A DNA stretch of 16,050 nt from an uncultured Treponema sp. (GTDB taxonomy: Bacteria > Spirochaetota > Spirochaetia > Treponematales > Treponemataceae). The notes under the pieces were generated by a model. The model ran no database searches. It was not told the DNA's origin and was given only the letters and a program-made list of their open reading frames with translations. Location of the stretch: positions 1 to 16,050 of the forward strand of contig CAKZZR010000238.1 of the NCBI GenBank assembly GCA_937885475.1, read 5' to 3'. The position numbers were made by a program, and so were the translations under genes. The stretch's first letter is position 1. Each line of letters starts with the position of its first letter. Positions 1-7,483 of this stretch are shown in pieces.

Positions 1-32
1 GGTTCAATAGTTACTATGACACAAACAGCGTG

Positions 33-127
33 TAGCACGCGAGCGTGCGGTTTTGGAAGACGAAACTCGACTGAAAGCTATTTTTTTAGGGTAAACATGA
101 TTTTTAAATTCCGAAATTTTATAATGC
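33..127 (-). repeat. Dispersed repeat, copy A (inverted partner of 15955-16050)
   Basis: This stretch matches the reverse complement of 15955-16050 almost base for base: by eye about four substitutions and one T-run length change over 95 positions. Weaker similarity continues about 14 bases further, to about 141. It contains a small hairpin GCACG-CGAG-CGTGC (36-49), then TTTTG, a GACGAAACTCGACT segment, and AGCTA followed by seven T. The last two codons and the stop of the FAD dehydrogenase gene lie inside it. A shorter relative is at 1930-1987. No open reading frame in it looks real, so it is a non-autonomous intergenic repeat of unknown function. Confidence 0.85.
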
Positions 128-1756
128 CTTTGACCTGCCTTCGTTCAGGTTTTTTGCTATCTGCGCGCACACTTTTTCGCCGTCCATTGCGGAAGAGACG
201 ATGCCTCCGGAATAGCCTGCGCCCTCGCCGCAGGGGTAAAGGTCGCTCAAGGCGGGGCTTTGGAGTGTGTCCTTGTTGCGCAGAATGCGGACCGGCGTGC
301 TGGTGCGCGTCTCGCTTGCGATGAGCAACGCGTCCGGCGAGACAAAGCCTTTCATGCTCTTGTTGAATTCAAGGAATGCGGCGCGGAGCCGTTCTGCAAT
401 CTGCGGAAAAAGCCATTGGTCAAGCCTGCTGGGAACAACGCCCGGCGTGTAGCTGGTGTCCGGCAAGGTGTTGGACTCGCGGCGTTCGATGAAGTCCTGC
501 ATTCGCTGCGCCGGTGCCGCCTGCGCCTTGCCGTTCTGCTTGGTAAGCCGTTCCAGCGCGGTACGGAAGTACAGACCCGCAAGCGCCTCGCATCCTGCGG
601 TCTTTGCCTGCTCCCGGAATTCTGCTGGAATGTCCTCGGGGCGCGTCTCCACGACGATTGCCGCATTTGACCAGCGGGAATTGCGTCCCGCTGCGCTCAT
701 TCCGTTTACCACAAGTCCTTCCTTGTCGGAAGCGGAGGGAACCACAAATCCGCCCGGACACATGCAGAACGAATATACGCCGCGCTCCTGAATCTGCGTT
801 ACAAGCCGGTATTCCGCCGCGCCCATGCCCTCTGCCTTTCCGTGGTATTGGATGCCGTCAATAAGACTGCGCGGATGTTCCGCCCGCACGCCCACCGCAA
901 AGGTCTTTGCTTCAAGCGCGCCGGGAGCAATGCGTGAAACCATCTCGTAGATGTCTTTTGCGGAATGCCCGGTAGCAAGCACCGTCGCGTCTGCGTAAAG
1001 CTCCGTCTGTTCGCCGTTTTTTGTATTGCTCGTGCGGATTCCCGTAACGCGTGAAAGCATCGTTCCGTTCACTTCAGTTTTTTCTATAATAAAATCCGTG
1101 CAGCGCGTATTGAAATAGAATCTCCCGCCCATTTCCGTTATGAATGCCTTCATCGCGTTGATGACTCCGGGCAGCTTGTCCGTTCCGATGTGGGGGTGAG
1201 CGTCGGTAAGAATTTTTTTGTCCGCGCCAAAATGCGCAAAAATTGCAAGAATCCGCGAGATGTCGCCGCGCTTGTTGCTCCTTGTGTACAGCTTACCGTC
1301 CGAAAAGGTTCCCGCGCCGCCTTCGCCAAAGCAGTAGTTTGAGTCGCTGTTTACGGCGCTTTGCGTGCTGATTTTTGCGATGCTCCGCTTGCGCTCAAAG
1401 GTTTCCTCGCCGCGCTCCACAATAATCGGCATGATTCCGTGCTCCAGAAGCGTGAGCGCCCCGAACAAGCCCGCCGGACCCGAGCCCACGATAATCACGC
1501 GCCGTCCGCCGTCTACCTTGCGCCACGCCGGCAGTGCCGTCTGCGCGGGCTTTTGCCCTACGTATGCCTTGTATTTTAAATGCAGCTTGAACTTTCCATG
1601 CCGAGCGTCTATCGATTTTTTTTCAAAAACAAATTCCGGGGAATCCAGTTTTGCGCCCGCCTGCTGTTTTTTCAATTCTGCAAGAAGAAGTTTTTTTAGA
1701 AGCGCGCCGTTTTTTTCATCCTCTGGACCCACTGTAATCATCACATCGCAAACCAT
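119..1756 (-). CDS. FAD-dependent dehydrogenase (COG2509-type, uncharacterised)
   Basis: A 545-residue flavoprotein of the COG2509 group of predicted cytoplasmic FAD-dependent dehydrogenases; substrate and pathway are not established for the group. Residues 1-80 form an N-terminal domain ahead of the flavin fold. The Rossmann FAD-binding motif GSGPAG is at 91-96, followed by a strand ending in VERG. The family-typical FGEGGAGTFSDGKLYTR lies at 143-159, and the second FAD-contacting motif GEGAGYSGG at 510-518 is followed by a helix. There is no signal peptide or membrane segment. The start at 1756 gives the full family N-terminus; no Shine-Dalgarno precedes it, but a TAGAAT hexamer lies six bases upstream, suggesting a leaderless message. 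The final residues (about EGRSKAL) and stop are encoded within repeat copy A, so the C-terminus may have been altered by repeat insertion. It is monocistronic here. Confidence 0.9.
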   Translation of the reverse strand: MVCDVMITVGPEDEKNGALLKKLLLAELKKQQAGAKLDSPEFVFEKKSIDARHGKFKLHLKYKAYVGQKPAQTALPAWRKVDGGRRVIIVGSGPAGLFGALTLLEHGIMPIIVERGEETFERKRSIAKISTQSAVNSDSNYCFGEGGAGTFSDGKLYTRSNKRGDISRILAIFAHFGADKKILTDAHPHIGTDKLPGVINAMKAFITEMGGRFYFNTRCTDFIIEKTEVNGTMLSRVTGIRTSNTKNGEQTELYADATVLATGHSAKDIYEMVSRIAPGALEAKTFAVGVRAEHPRSLIDGIQYHGKAEGMGAAEYRLVTQIQERGVYSFCMCPGGFVVPSASDKEGLVVNGMSAAGRNSRWSNAAIVVETRPEDIPAEFREQAKTAGCEALAGLYFRTALERLTKQNGKAQAAPAQRMQDFIERRESNTLPDTSYTPGVVPSRLDQWLFPQIAERLRAAFLEFNKSMKGFVSPDALLIASETRTSTPVRILRNKDTLQSPALSDLYPCGEGAGYSGGIVSSAMDGEKVCAQIAKNLNEGRSKAL

Positions 1757-1762
1757 TCTTGT

Positions 1763-1791
1763 ATTCTAGTGCAGCGCACCTCTTCCCGCAA
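1763..1791 (-). promoter_or_regulatory. Predicted promoter of the FAD dehydrogenase gene
   Basis: Reading the minus strand, TTGCGG (1791-1786) is followed by a 17-base spacer and TAGAAT (1768-1763), which ends six bases before the ATG. A start site about seven bases after the -10 would fall at or next to the start codon. The same TAGAAT-6-ATG arrangement precedes purD. A 10-bp imperfect stem (1776-1787 with 1823-1832) overlaps the -35 and might be an operator. Confidence 0.55.
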
Positions 1792-1834
1792 CACATGCGC
1801 GGTCTTACTTATGGAAGTCTATGGGAAGGTGCAA

Positions 1835-1885
1835 AAAAAATAGCGCGAAGGAGAAGTTGCAGCCTTCAAAAACACCCATTTTTGC
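1835..1885 (+). repeat. Degenerate repeat copy B', left arm of a large dyad
   Basis: The order of blocks (A run, TAGC, a variable segment, CCTTCAAAAAC) resembles copy C at 15955-16050, which has A run, TAGCT, CTTTCAAAACCG. It pairs with the oppositely oriented copy at 1930-1987: AAAAAATAGC (1835-1844) with GCTATTTTTT (1978-1987), CCTTCAAAAAC (1863-1873) with GTTTTTGAAGG (1949-1959), and CATTTTTGC (1877-1885) with GCAAAAATG (1920-1928). The region between the arms holds a small hairpin, TGCCG-6-CGGCA (1886-1901). Confidence 0.7.
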
Positions 1886-1929
1886 TGCCGTGTAAGCGGC
1901 AAAGTTTATAAGTTCCAAGGCAAAAATGT

Positions 1930-1987
1930 GTGTAGCAAGCTAGCTTGCGTTTTTGAAGGATGAACTTCGACTCAAAAGCTATTTTTT
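1930..1987 (-). repeat. Dispersed repeat, copy B, right arm of a large dyad
   Basis: It has the same block order as copy A: GTGTAGCA, a palindrome, GCG, T run, GAAGGATGAAC, TTCGACT, AGCTA and T run. The palindrome is GCAAGCTAGCTTGC (1935-1948) where copy A has GCACGCGAGCGTGC, so one base pair has changed on both sides. Beyond the T run the similarity to copies A and C stops, which marks one end of the shared module. It lies between divergent genes, upstream of the manC promoter. Confidence 0.75.
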
Positions 1988-2035
1988 AATAACTATACAC
2001 CAAAAATTGGTTTCCATGTAATCATTCTGCGCGCA

Positions 2036-2076
2036 TTCGCAAATTCTTGAGAATTGGTGTAGAATATATGTATTAT
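2036..2076 (+). promoter_or_regulatory. Predicted manC-manA promoter region
   Basis: Two overlapping readings are possible: TTCGCA (2036-2041), an 18-base spacer and TAGAAT (2060-2065), or TTGAGA (2047-2052), 18 bases and TATTAT (2071-2076). TAGAAT also serves as the likely -10 of the FAD gene and purD, which favours the first. TTGGTGTA (2054-2061) is the inverted partner of TACACCAA (1996-2003), 50 bases upstream. Confidence 0.45.
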
Positions 2077-2096
2077 AAAACAAAAAAGGTGAGCGT

Positions 2097-3152
2097 ATGA
2101 CTATTATTCCGGTAATTTTGAGCGGTGGTGCGGGAACGCGCTTGTGGCCGCTTTCGTGCGGAGACCATCCCAAGCAGTTTCTGTCTTTGATAAGCGAAAA
2201 AACGATGATTCAGGAAACGGTGCTTCGTCTGGAAGGACTTGATGCCATGGCTCCGATTGTGGTGTGTGGCGAGGCGCACCGTTTTATTGTTGCCGAGCAG
2301 TTGAATCAGATTTGCCGGGCAAAGCCTTCCATTATTCTTGAGCCGCTTGCCCGCAACACTGCGCCTGCAATTGCCGCGGCGTGCCGTTGTGCGCAGGACA
2401 TTGATAAGGAAGCGGTTGTAGTGGTGCTTCCGAGCGATCATGTGATAAAGGATGCTGCCGCATTCCGCAAGGCGGTGCTGATTGCCGCAAATCAGGCGGC
2501 GGGTGGAAGCCTTGTAACCTTTGGCATTGTTCCTACGGAACCGAATACTGGCTATGGCTATGTAAAGACCGCGTCGTTTGAGGTGGCTCCTGGCGTGTTC
2601 AATCTTGAGAAATTCGTTGAGAAGCCCTGCCTTGAGAAAGCCAAGGAATATCTTGCCGACGGAAATTATTCCTGGAACAGCGGAATGTTCGTGTTCCGTG
2701 CGGACGCATTTTTGCGCGAGCTTGCTGAATTTGAGCCGGAAATGCATTCGCTTTCTGTTGCGGCGTATGAGAACGCAAAAAAGGACGACGATTTTATCCG
2801 CCTGGACAAGGCTTCGTATGAAAAGATACGAGGAAATTCAATTGACTATGCGGTTATGGAAAAGACCTCCCATGGAAAGGTTGTAAAACTGGACGCGGGC
2901 TGGAACGACGTAGGTTCTTGGTCTGCGCTGTGGGAAATCAAAGAAAAGGATTCCGACGGAAATGTGCTGCATGGCACGATCATCAATGTTGGCATGCGGA
3001 ATTCCTACGTGCGCGGCGCAAAGCGTGCGGTTGCCGTAATTGGCTTGGACAACGTTGTTGTAGTAGATTCCGAGGATGCCGTTCTTGTTGCCGCAATGGA
3101 TAAGGTGCAGGACGTAAAGCTTGCCGCAGAACGGGCAAAAACGCTCGATTGA
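2097..3152 (+). CDS. manC: Mannose-1-phosphate guanylyltransferase (GDP-mannose pyrophosphorylase)
   Basis: It converts mannose-1-phosphate and GTP to GDP-mannose and pyrophosphate in the cytoplasm, supplying mannosyl or fucosyl donors for surface glycans. The nucleotidyltransferase signature LSGGAGTRLWPLS is at 8-20, with the lysine of HPKQFL just after. Family motifs LEPLARNTAPA (about 81-91), FVEKP (173-177) and WNSGMF (193-198) follow. At 351 residues it is the single-domain form and lacks the C-terminal cupin isomerase domain of bifunctional ManC/AlgA enzymes; that activity is encoded separately by the next gene. A purine-rich AAAAAGGTGA sequence sits just before the ATG, so translation is Shine-Dalgarno led. 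manA follows 20 bases after the stop, almost certainly in one transcript. No phosphomannomutase is present in the window, so it must be encoded elsewhere. Confidence 0.95.
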   Translation: MTIIPVILSGGAGTRLWPLSCGDHPKQFLSLISEKTMIQETVLRLEGLDAMAPIVVCGEAHRFIVAEQLNQICRAKPSIILEPLARNTAPAIAAACRCAQDIDKEAVVVVLPSDHVIKDAAAFRKAVLIAANQAAGGSLVTFGIVPTEPNTGYGYVKTASFEVAPGVFNLEKFVEKPCLEKAKEYLADGNYSWNSGMFVFRADAFLRELAEFEPEMHSLSVAAYENAKKDDDFIRLDKASYEKIRGNSIDYAVMEKTSHGKVVKLDAGWNDVGSWSALWEIKEKDSDGNVLHGTIINVGMRNSYVRGAKRAVAVIGLDNVVVVDSEDAVLVAAMDKVQDVKLAAERAKTLD

Positions 3153-3172
3153 CGCGTCATTTGGGGGCAGTA

Positions 3173-4075
3173 ATGAGTCCGATTTTTTTGAGACCGATAA
3201 CAAAAACGCTCATCTGGGGAACGGAGCAATGGGGCATAAGCGCGCATTCAAACGGCGACGATGAAATTTGCGGCGGCGAATTTGACGGAAAAACGCTCAG
3301 CTGGTTATGGCGCGAGCGCCCGGTTCTCTTTGGCATGGATGCGGCTTCTCAGGCGGCGTTCCCGCTCCTTACAAAGATAATAGACGCAAAAAGCGACCTG
3401 AGCATTCAGGTTCACCCGGATGATGACTACGCCGCCCGGAACGAAAACGGCAGCTACGGCAAGACGGAATGCTGGTACATCATGGATGCCGCGCCCGGAG
3501 CGACCATCGTAATCGGGCATAACGCAAAGAATTCCGGCGAGGTGCGCGAGATGATAGAAGGTCGGCGCTGGTCTGATTTTATACGCGAGATTCCCGTTCA
3601 TGGTGGCGACTTCTTTTTTATTGAGCCAGGAACGGTTCACGCAATAAAGGGCGGGACCGTCATTCTTGAAACACAGCAGTCCAGCGACATAACCTACCGC
3701 GTCTACGATTATGACCGTCTGCAGGACGGAAAGCCGCGACCGCTTCATGTAAAGCAGAGCATAGACGTTATAAAAGCGCCGTTTGAGCAAAAAGACCCGC
3801 CTCTTGACGGTAAAAAAACGCTCGGTGATTCCTCTGGTACGGCAGTGCGACAGTTGGTTTCATGCCCGCTTTTTACCGTGTGGCATGCCTCGGTAAGCGG
3901 CACGCTTGAGGTTCAGCAAACCAGACCGTTCCTTCTTTGTTCCGTAATCCGTGGCTCATGCACGTTGGACGGCGTTCCGTCTGCGCTTGAGGTGGGAACG
4001 CACTTAATTTTGCCCGCAGGCTTTGGTTCTGCGCGCTTTGCTGGCAACGCAGAGCTGATTTTCAGTTCGATATAG
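3173..4075 (+). CDS. manA: Mannose-6-phosphate isomerase, class I
   Basis: A zinc-dependent isomerase interconverting fructose-6-phosphate and mannose-6-phosphate, the entry to GDP-mannose synthesis and to mannose use. The cupin-type metal ligands are visible: Q79 and H81 in IQVHPDD, E99 in GKTECWY, and H156 in EPGTVHAI. The block ETQQSSDITYRVYDYDR (166-182) is typical of the short bacterial type I enzymes of about 300-320 residues, and this one has 300. I chose the ATG at 3173 because GGGGG (3164-3168) lies just upstream and the family N-terminus begins with this PIFLRPI block. A TTG at 3149 would overlap the manC stop and add eight unlikely residues. It is co-transcribed with manC, which uses its pathway product. 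The stop is followed 33 bases later by metH, which has its own -10-like box. Confidence 0.93.
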   Translation: MSPIFLRPITKTLIWGTEQWGISAHSNGDDEICGGEFDGKTLSWLWRERPVLFGMDAASQAAFPLLTKIIDAKSDLSIQVHPDDDYAARNENGSYGKTECWYIMDAAPGATIVIGHNAKNSGEVREMIEGRRWSDFIREIPVHGGDFFFIEPGTVHAIKGGTVILETQQSSDITYRVYDYDRLQDGKPRPLHVKQSIDVIKAPFEQKDPPLDGKKTLGDSSGTAVRQLVSCPLFTVWHASVSGTLEVQQTRPFLLCSVIRGSCTLDGVPSALEVGTHLILPAGFGSARFAGNAELIFSSI

Positions 4076-4095
4076 AATTAACGCCACGCTTTCTA

Positions 4096-4101
4096 TATAA
4101 T
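4096..4101 (+). promoter_or_regulatory. Candidate -10 box directly before metH
   Basis: A perfect TATAAT ends seven bases before the metH ATG. No convincing -35 is present at the expected distance (4073-4078 reads TAGAAT) and no Shine-Dalgarno is seen. If this is the active -10, the metH message is leaderless; otherwise metH depends on read-through from manC-manA. Confidence 0.45.
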
Positions 4102-4108
4102 CGTCTTT

Positions 4109-6799
4109 ATGAAAAATCTCAGCGATTTACTAGGTAAGCAGTTTTTGTATCTTGACGGCGGCTCCGGCTCCATTCTACAGGGATGGGGCTTAAAGCCGGG
4201 CGAGCTTCCTGAGACGTGGAATCTTAAGAATCCAGAAAAAATAGTCCAGCTGAACTACAATTATTATGCAGCTGGCTCAAATATCGTCTATACGAACACG
4301 TTCGGCGCGTTCAAAACAAAATTCGGCCTTGATTTAAAAAAAATCGTGCATGCCGCGGTGCAGAATGCACAGATGGCGCGTACAAGATGGCTCAGCGACT
4401 GCGCTTCGGCAAATACGGCTGCGCAGGACTGCTTTGTGGCGCTGGACATAGGACCGTGCGGCAAGCTCCTTAAGCCTATGGGCGACCTCGATTTTGAGGA
4501 CGCAGTGGACATTTTTAAGACGACGATTCGTTTTGGACTTGAATGCGACGTTGACTGCATCGTGATTGAGACGATGAACGACGCGTATGAAACAAAGGCT
4601 GCGGTTCTTGCGGCAAAGGAAGCCCGCGAGGAAGCCGGCAAGACCACGCTTCCGATTCTTGTAACGAACGTATACGATTTAACGGGTCATATTTTGACCG
4701 GGGCTGATCCAGAGACTATGGTCGCAATCCTTGAGGGGCTTGGAGTGGACGCGCTGGGCTTGAACTGCTCGCTTGGTCCAAAGGAAATACTTGAGCCGGT
4801 GCGACGGCTAGTTGCCGCTTCCAGCACGCCGGTCATCGTAAAGCCCAACGCGGGACTTCCGCGCGATGTGAACGGAAAAACCGTCTTTGACGTGAATCCC
4901 ACGGATTTTGCTGCCGCCATGAAGGAGATTGCGGAGCTTGGCGCCTGCGTTTTAGGCGGCTGCTGCGGTACGACTCCGGAGCATATACGCGCGCTTAAGG
5001 CGGCGGTTGGCACTGCCGGCGTTGACGGCATTGATGGCAGTGCGGAGCCCCCGGACTGTGCAGAATCGTGCGGCGTTCCGTTCCGACCTATTTGCAAAAA
5101 AAATACGACGATTGTTTCTTCTTATACGCATACCGTGCAGATTGGCGGTGGCGCTGTTCCGGTGCTTATTGGCGAGCGCATAAATCCAACCGGAAAGAAA
5201 AAATTCAAGGAAGCGCTCCGCAACAACGACATTCCGTACATTATACGCCAGGGACTTGATCAGGAGGCGGCTGGCGCTCATGTTCTTGATGTGAACGTGG
5301 GACTGCCTGAGATTGACGAGAAGGAAATGATGGTCAAGGTGATGACCGAGCTGCAGGGCGTTACGAACCTTCCGCTTCAGATTGACACCTCAAGCCCGGA
5401 GGTTATGGAAGCCGCGCTCCGCCGCTATAACGGCAAGGCGCTCGTTAATTCCGTGAACGGCAAGCAGGTCATCATGGACGCGGTGTTCCCGCTGGTAAAA
5501 AAATATGGTGGCGTTGTGGTTGGGCTTACGATTGACGAGAGCGGAATTCCTGAGACGACGGAAGGGCGCGTTGCGATTGCAAAAAAAATCTATGCGAATG
5601 CAGAAAAATGGGGAATCGACAGAAAGAACGTCATCATAGACTCTCTGACGATGGCTGTAAGTTCCGACATAAATGCGGCAAAGGCGACGCTTGATACGAT
5701 ACGCATTGTGCGCGACGAGCTTGGTGGCTCAAGCGTGCTGGGCGTGTCGAACATTTCTTTTGGACTTCCGAACCGCGAATTCGTTACGTCCACGTTCTTT
5801 GCGCTTGCCATGCACAACGGTCTTGGCGCGGCAATCATGAATCCTCTGAGCGGCGAGATGATGAAGGCATGGCACTGCTACGTGCTTCTGAACGCGCAGG
5901 ACAAGGACTGCCTGAATTATATTGCGTTCAGCCAGAAGTGCGACGAAAAAAAGGCCGAGGAAGCACAGAAAGCGGCGCTTACCGGCGTTCAGGGGGCAAT
6001 AAACGCCATATACGGCGCGTTTCCCGGGTCTGGGCAGGTAAATCCTGCCCTTGCAAATGCACTTTCACTTCAGAATGGTGCGGCTTTGGCAGGCACGGCT
6101 TCCCCAAATGCGGCTCCGTCTGCTGCGGGCGCGGGAACAGGCGGCGCTTCTGGCGCGGAGCCGGAGCAAGGAACGCTTAGGCATGCGGTTATCCATGGCT
6201 TGAAGGACGATGCCGCGCGCTTTACGCAAGGCTTGCTTTCGGGCGGAACGGAGGCGGTTGACATAATAGACGGTCATCTTATTCCTGGCTTGGACTACGT
6301 TGGTCAGCGCTTTGAAAAAAAGACGATGTATCTGCCACAGCTTCTGATGGCGGCGGATGCGGCAAAGTCTGCATTTGCGGTCATAAAGGACTATCTTGAG
6401 AAGTCCGGCAAAAAGGGCGCGCCAAAAGGAACGTGCATTGTAGCGACCGTTCACGGCGACATTCATGACATAGGAAAGAACATCGTGAAGGTTCTGCTTG
6501 AGAACTATGATTTTACCGTGATTGATTTGGGAAAGGACGTTCCGCCGCAGGTTGTAGTGGACGCATGCAAGAAAGATCACGTTGAGCTGGTGGGCTTGAG
6601 CGCCCTTATGACGACCACCGTTCCTGCAATGAAGGAAACCATAGAGCTGCTCCGCAAGGAATGTCCCTGGGCAAAGGTATGCGTGGGAGGGGCTGTCATG
6701 ACGCAGGAATATGCGGACAGCATTGGTGCGGATTTTTATGGAAAGGACGCAATGGCAACCGTAGGCTTTGCCCAGCGCATCTTTGGCGTTACAAAGTAA
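4109..6799 (+). CDS. metH: Cobalamin-dependent methionine synthase lacking the reactivation domain
   Basis: It transfers a methyl group from methyltetrahydrofolate through cobalamin to homocysteine, making methionine and tetrahydrofolate in the cytoplasm. Domains in order: homocysteine S-methyltransferase (about 1-300) with zinc ligands C220 in GLNC and C285/C286 in GGCCGTTPEH; pterin-binding barrel (about 340-610) opening with PVLIGERINPTGKKKF; an Ala/Gly/Pro-rich linker (about 655-690); the cap helices (about 690-765); and the B12-binding domain with DIHDIG (784-789, lower-ligand H786) and GGAVMT near the end. At 896 residues it stops after the B12 domain, whereas the roughly 1200-residue E. 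coli type carries a C-terminal AdoMet-binding reactivation domain. Oxidised cob(II)alamin would therefore need a separate reactivation protein, not seen here. The start has a TATAAT seven bases upstream and no ribosome binding site. Confidence 0.95.
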   Translation: MKNLSDLLGKQFLYLDGGSGSILQGWGLKPGELPETWNLKNPEKIVQLNYNYYAAGSNIVYTNTFGAFKTKFGLDLKKIVHAAVQNAQMARTRWLSDCASANTAAQDCFVALDIGPCGKLLKPMGDLDFEDAVDIFKTTIRFGLECDVDCIVIETMNDAYETKAAVLAAKEAREEAGKTTLPILVTNVYDLTGHILTGADPETMVAILEGLGVDALGLNCSLGPKEILEPVRRLVAASSTPVIVKPNAGLPRDVNGKTVFDVNPTDFAAAMKEIAELGACVLGGCCGTTPEHIRALKAAVGTAGVDGIDGSAEPPDCAESCGVPFRPICKKNTTIVSSYTHTVQIGGGAVPVLIGERINPTGKKKFKEALRNNDIPYIIRQGLDQEAAGAHVLDVNVGLPEIDEKEMMVKVMTELQGVTNLPLQIDTSSPEVMEAALRRYNGKALVNSVNGKQVIMDAVFPLVKKYGGVVVGLTIDESGIPETTEGRVAIAKKIYANAEKWGIDRKNVIIDSLTMAVSSDINAAKATLDTIRIVRDELGGSSVLGVSNISFGLPNREFVTSTFFALAMHNGLGAAIMNPLSGEMMKAWHCYVLLNAQDKDCLNYIAFSQKCDEKKAEEAQKAALTGVQGAINAIYGAFPGSGQVNPALANALSLQNGAALAGTASPNAAPSAAGAGTGGASGAEPEQGTLRHAVIHGLKDDAARFTQGLLSGGTEAVDIIDGHLIPGLDYVGQRFEKKTMYLPQLLMAADAAKSAFAVIKDYLEKSGKKGAPKGTCIVATVHGDIHDIGKNIVKVLLENYDFTVIDLGKDVPPQVVVDACKKDHVELVGLSALMTTTVPAMKETIELLRKECPWAKVCVGGAVMTQEYADSIGADFYGKDAMATVGFAQRIFGVTK

Positions 6800-6829
6800 C
6801 ATTGAATGAAACAAAAGATGAGGTTCAGA

Positions 6830-7483
6830 ATGAAAAAATTGACACTTCCGATTGCGCTTATTGCATGCTTTGTTGTGTATACGGCGTTGGTTCTGTTTGT
6901 GGACGTGCAGCCGGTCGGCCCGGAGCATTCTGCTGTTGGCTTTGCAACCATAAACGCCGCCGTTCATGGAGCGATTGGCGTTCATATGCTGTGGGATGTT
7001 ATTACTGACGGCTTTGCGGCGCTTTCGGTTTTGGTGGCGCTAGCCTTTGCTGCCATGGGGCTGATGCAGCTTGTTCAGCGCAAAAGCCTTGTGCAGGTTG
7101 ACCGCCAGATTCTGCTTTTAGGTGGCGTTTACGTGGTTACGATTCTGTTGTACGCGCTTTTTGAAAAACTGGTCATCAATTACCGCCCTGTGATTCTTGA
7201 CGAAGGGCTGGAACCCTCGTATCCGTCAAGTCATACGCTGGTCGTGCTGTGCATTCTGGGAACGGCGAGAATTGCGCTCCGTTCATACATAAAAAAGCCC
7301 GCGTTGCTGTGTGCGCTGCGGGCTGTTCTTGCGGTGATAATGCTTGCCGCGGTTGTTGGACGGCTTTTAAGCGGCGTTCATTGGCTTACCGACATTGTGG
7401 GCGGCGCGCTGCTTTCTTGCGTGGTAATCAGCCTTTATGCCGCGCTTTATGGTTCCTGCGTGGACGGTTCCTCGCGGAGCTAG
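6830..7483 (+). CDS. PAP2-family membrane phosphatase
   Basis: A predicted integral-membrane phosphatase of the type 2 phosphatidic acid phosphatase superfamily; the substrate could be a lipid phosphate or undecaprenyl pyrophosphate and cannot be decided from sequence. The motifs are KLVINYRP (113-120), PSSHT (132-136) and GRLLSGVHWLTD (177-188), giving the expected phosphatase residues R119, S134, H135, R178, H184 and D188. The first motif has five rather than the canonical six residues between K and RP. Several hydrophobic segments (about 5-24, 60-80, 93-112, 136-155, 160-176, 189-207) fit a five- or six-helix protein. The ATG at 6830 is preferred over the one at 6806 because GAGG (6820-6823) lies six bases upstream and the protein then starts directly with a positively charged membrane helix. 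It is 30 bases after metH and may be co-transcribed. Confidence 0.85.
   Translation: MKKLTLPIALIACFVVYTALVLFVDVQPVGPEHSAVGFATINAAVHGAIGVHMLWDVITDGFAALSVLVALAFAAMGLMQLVQRKSLVQVDRQILLLGGVYVVTILLYALFEKLVINYRPVILDEGLEPSYPSSHTLVVLCILGTARIALRSYIKKPALLCALRAVLAVIMLAAVVGRLLSGVHWLTDIVGGALLSCVVISLYAALYGSCVDGSSRS

Noticed and set aside
260..670. A 136-residue forward open frame inside the FAD gene, and similar frames antisense to metH
   Set aside because: They mirror strong codon bias of the opposite-strand genes and show no recognisable domains or start signals.
3149..3172. TTG start for manA overlapping the manC stop
   Set aside because: The ATG at 3173 has a G-rich ribosome binding site and matches the family N-terminus.
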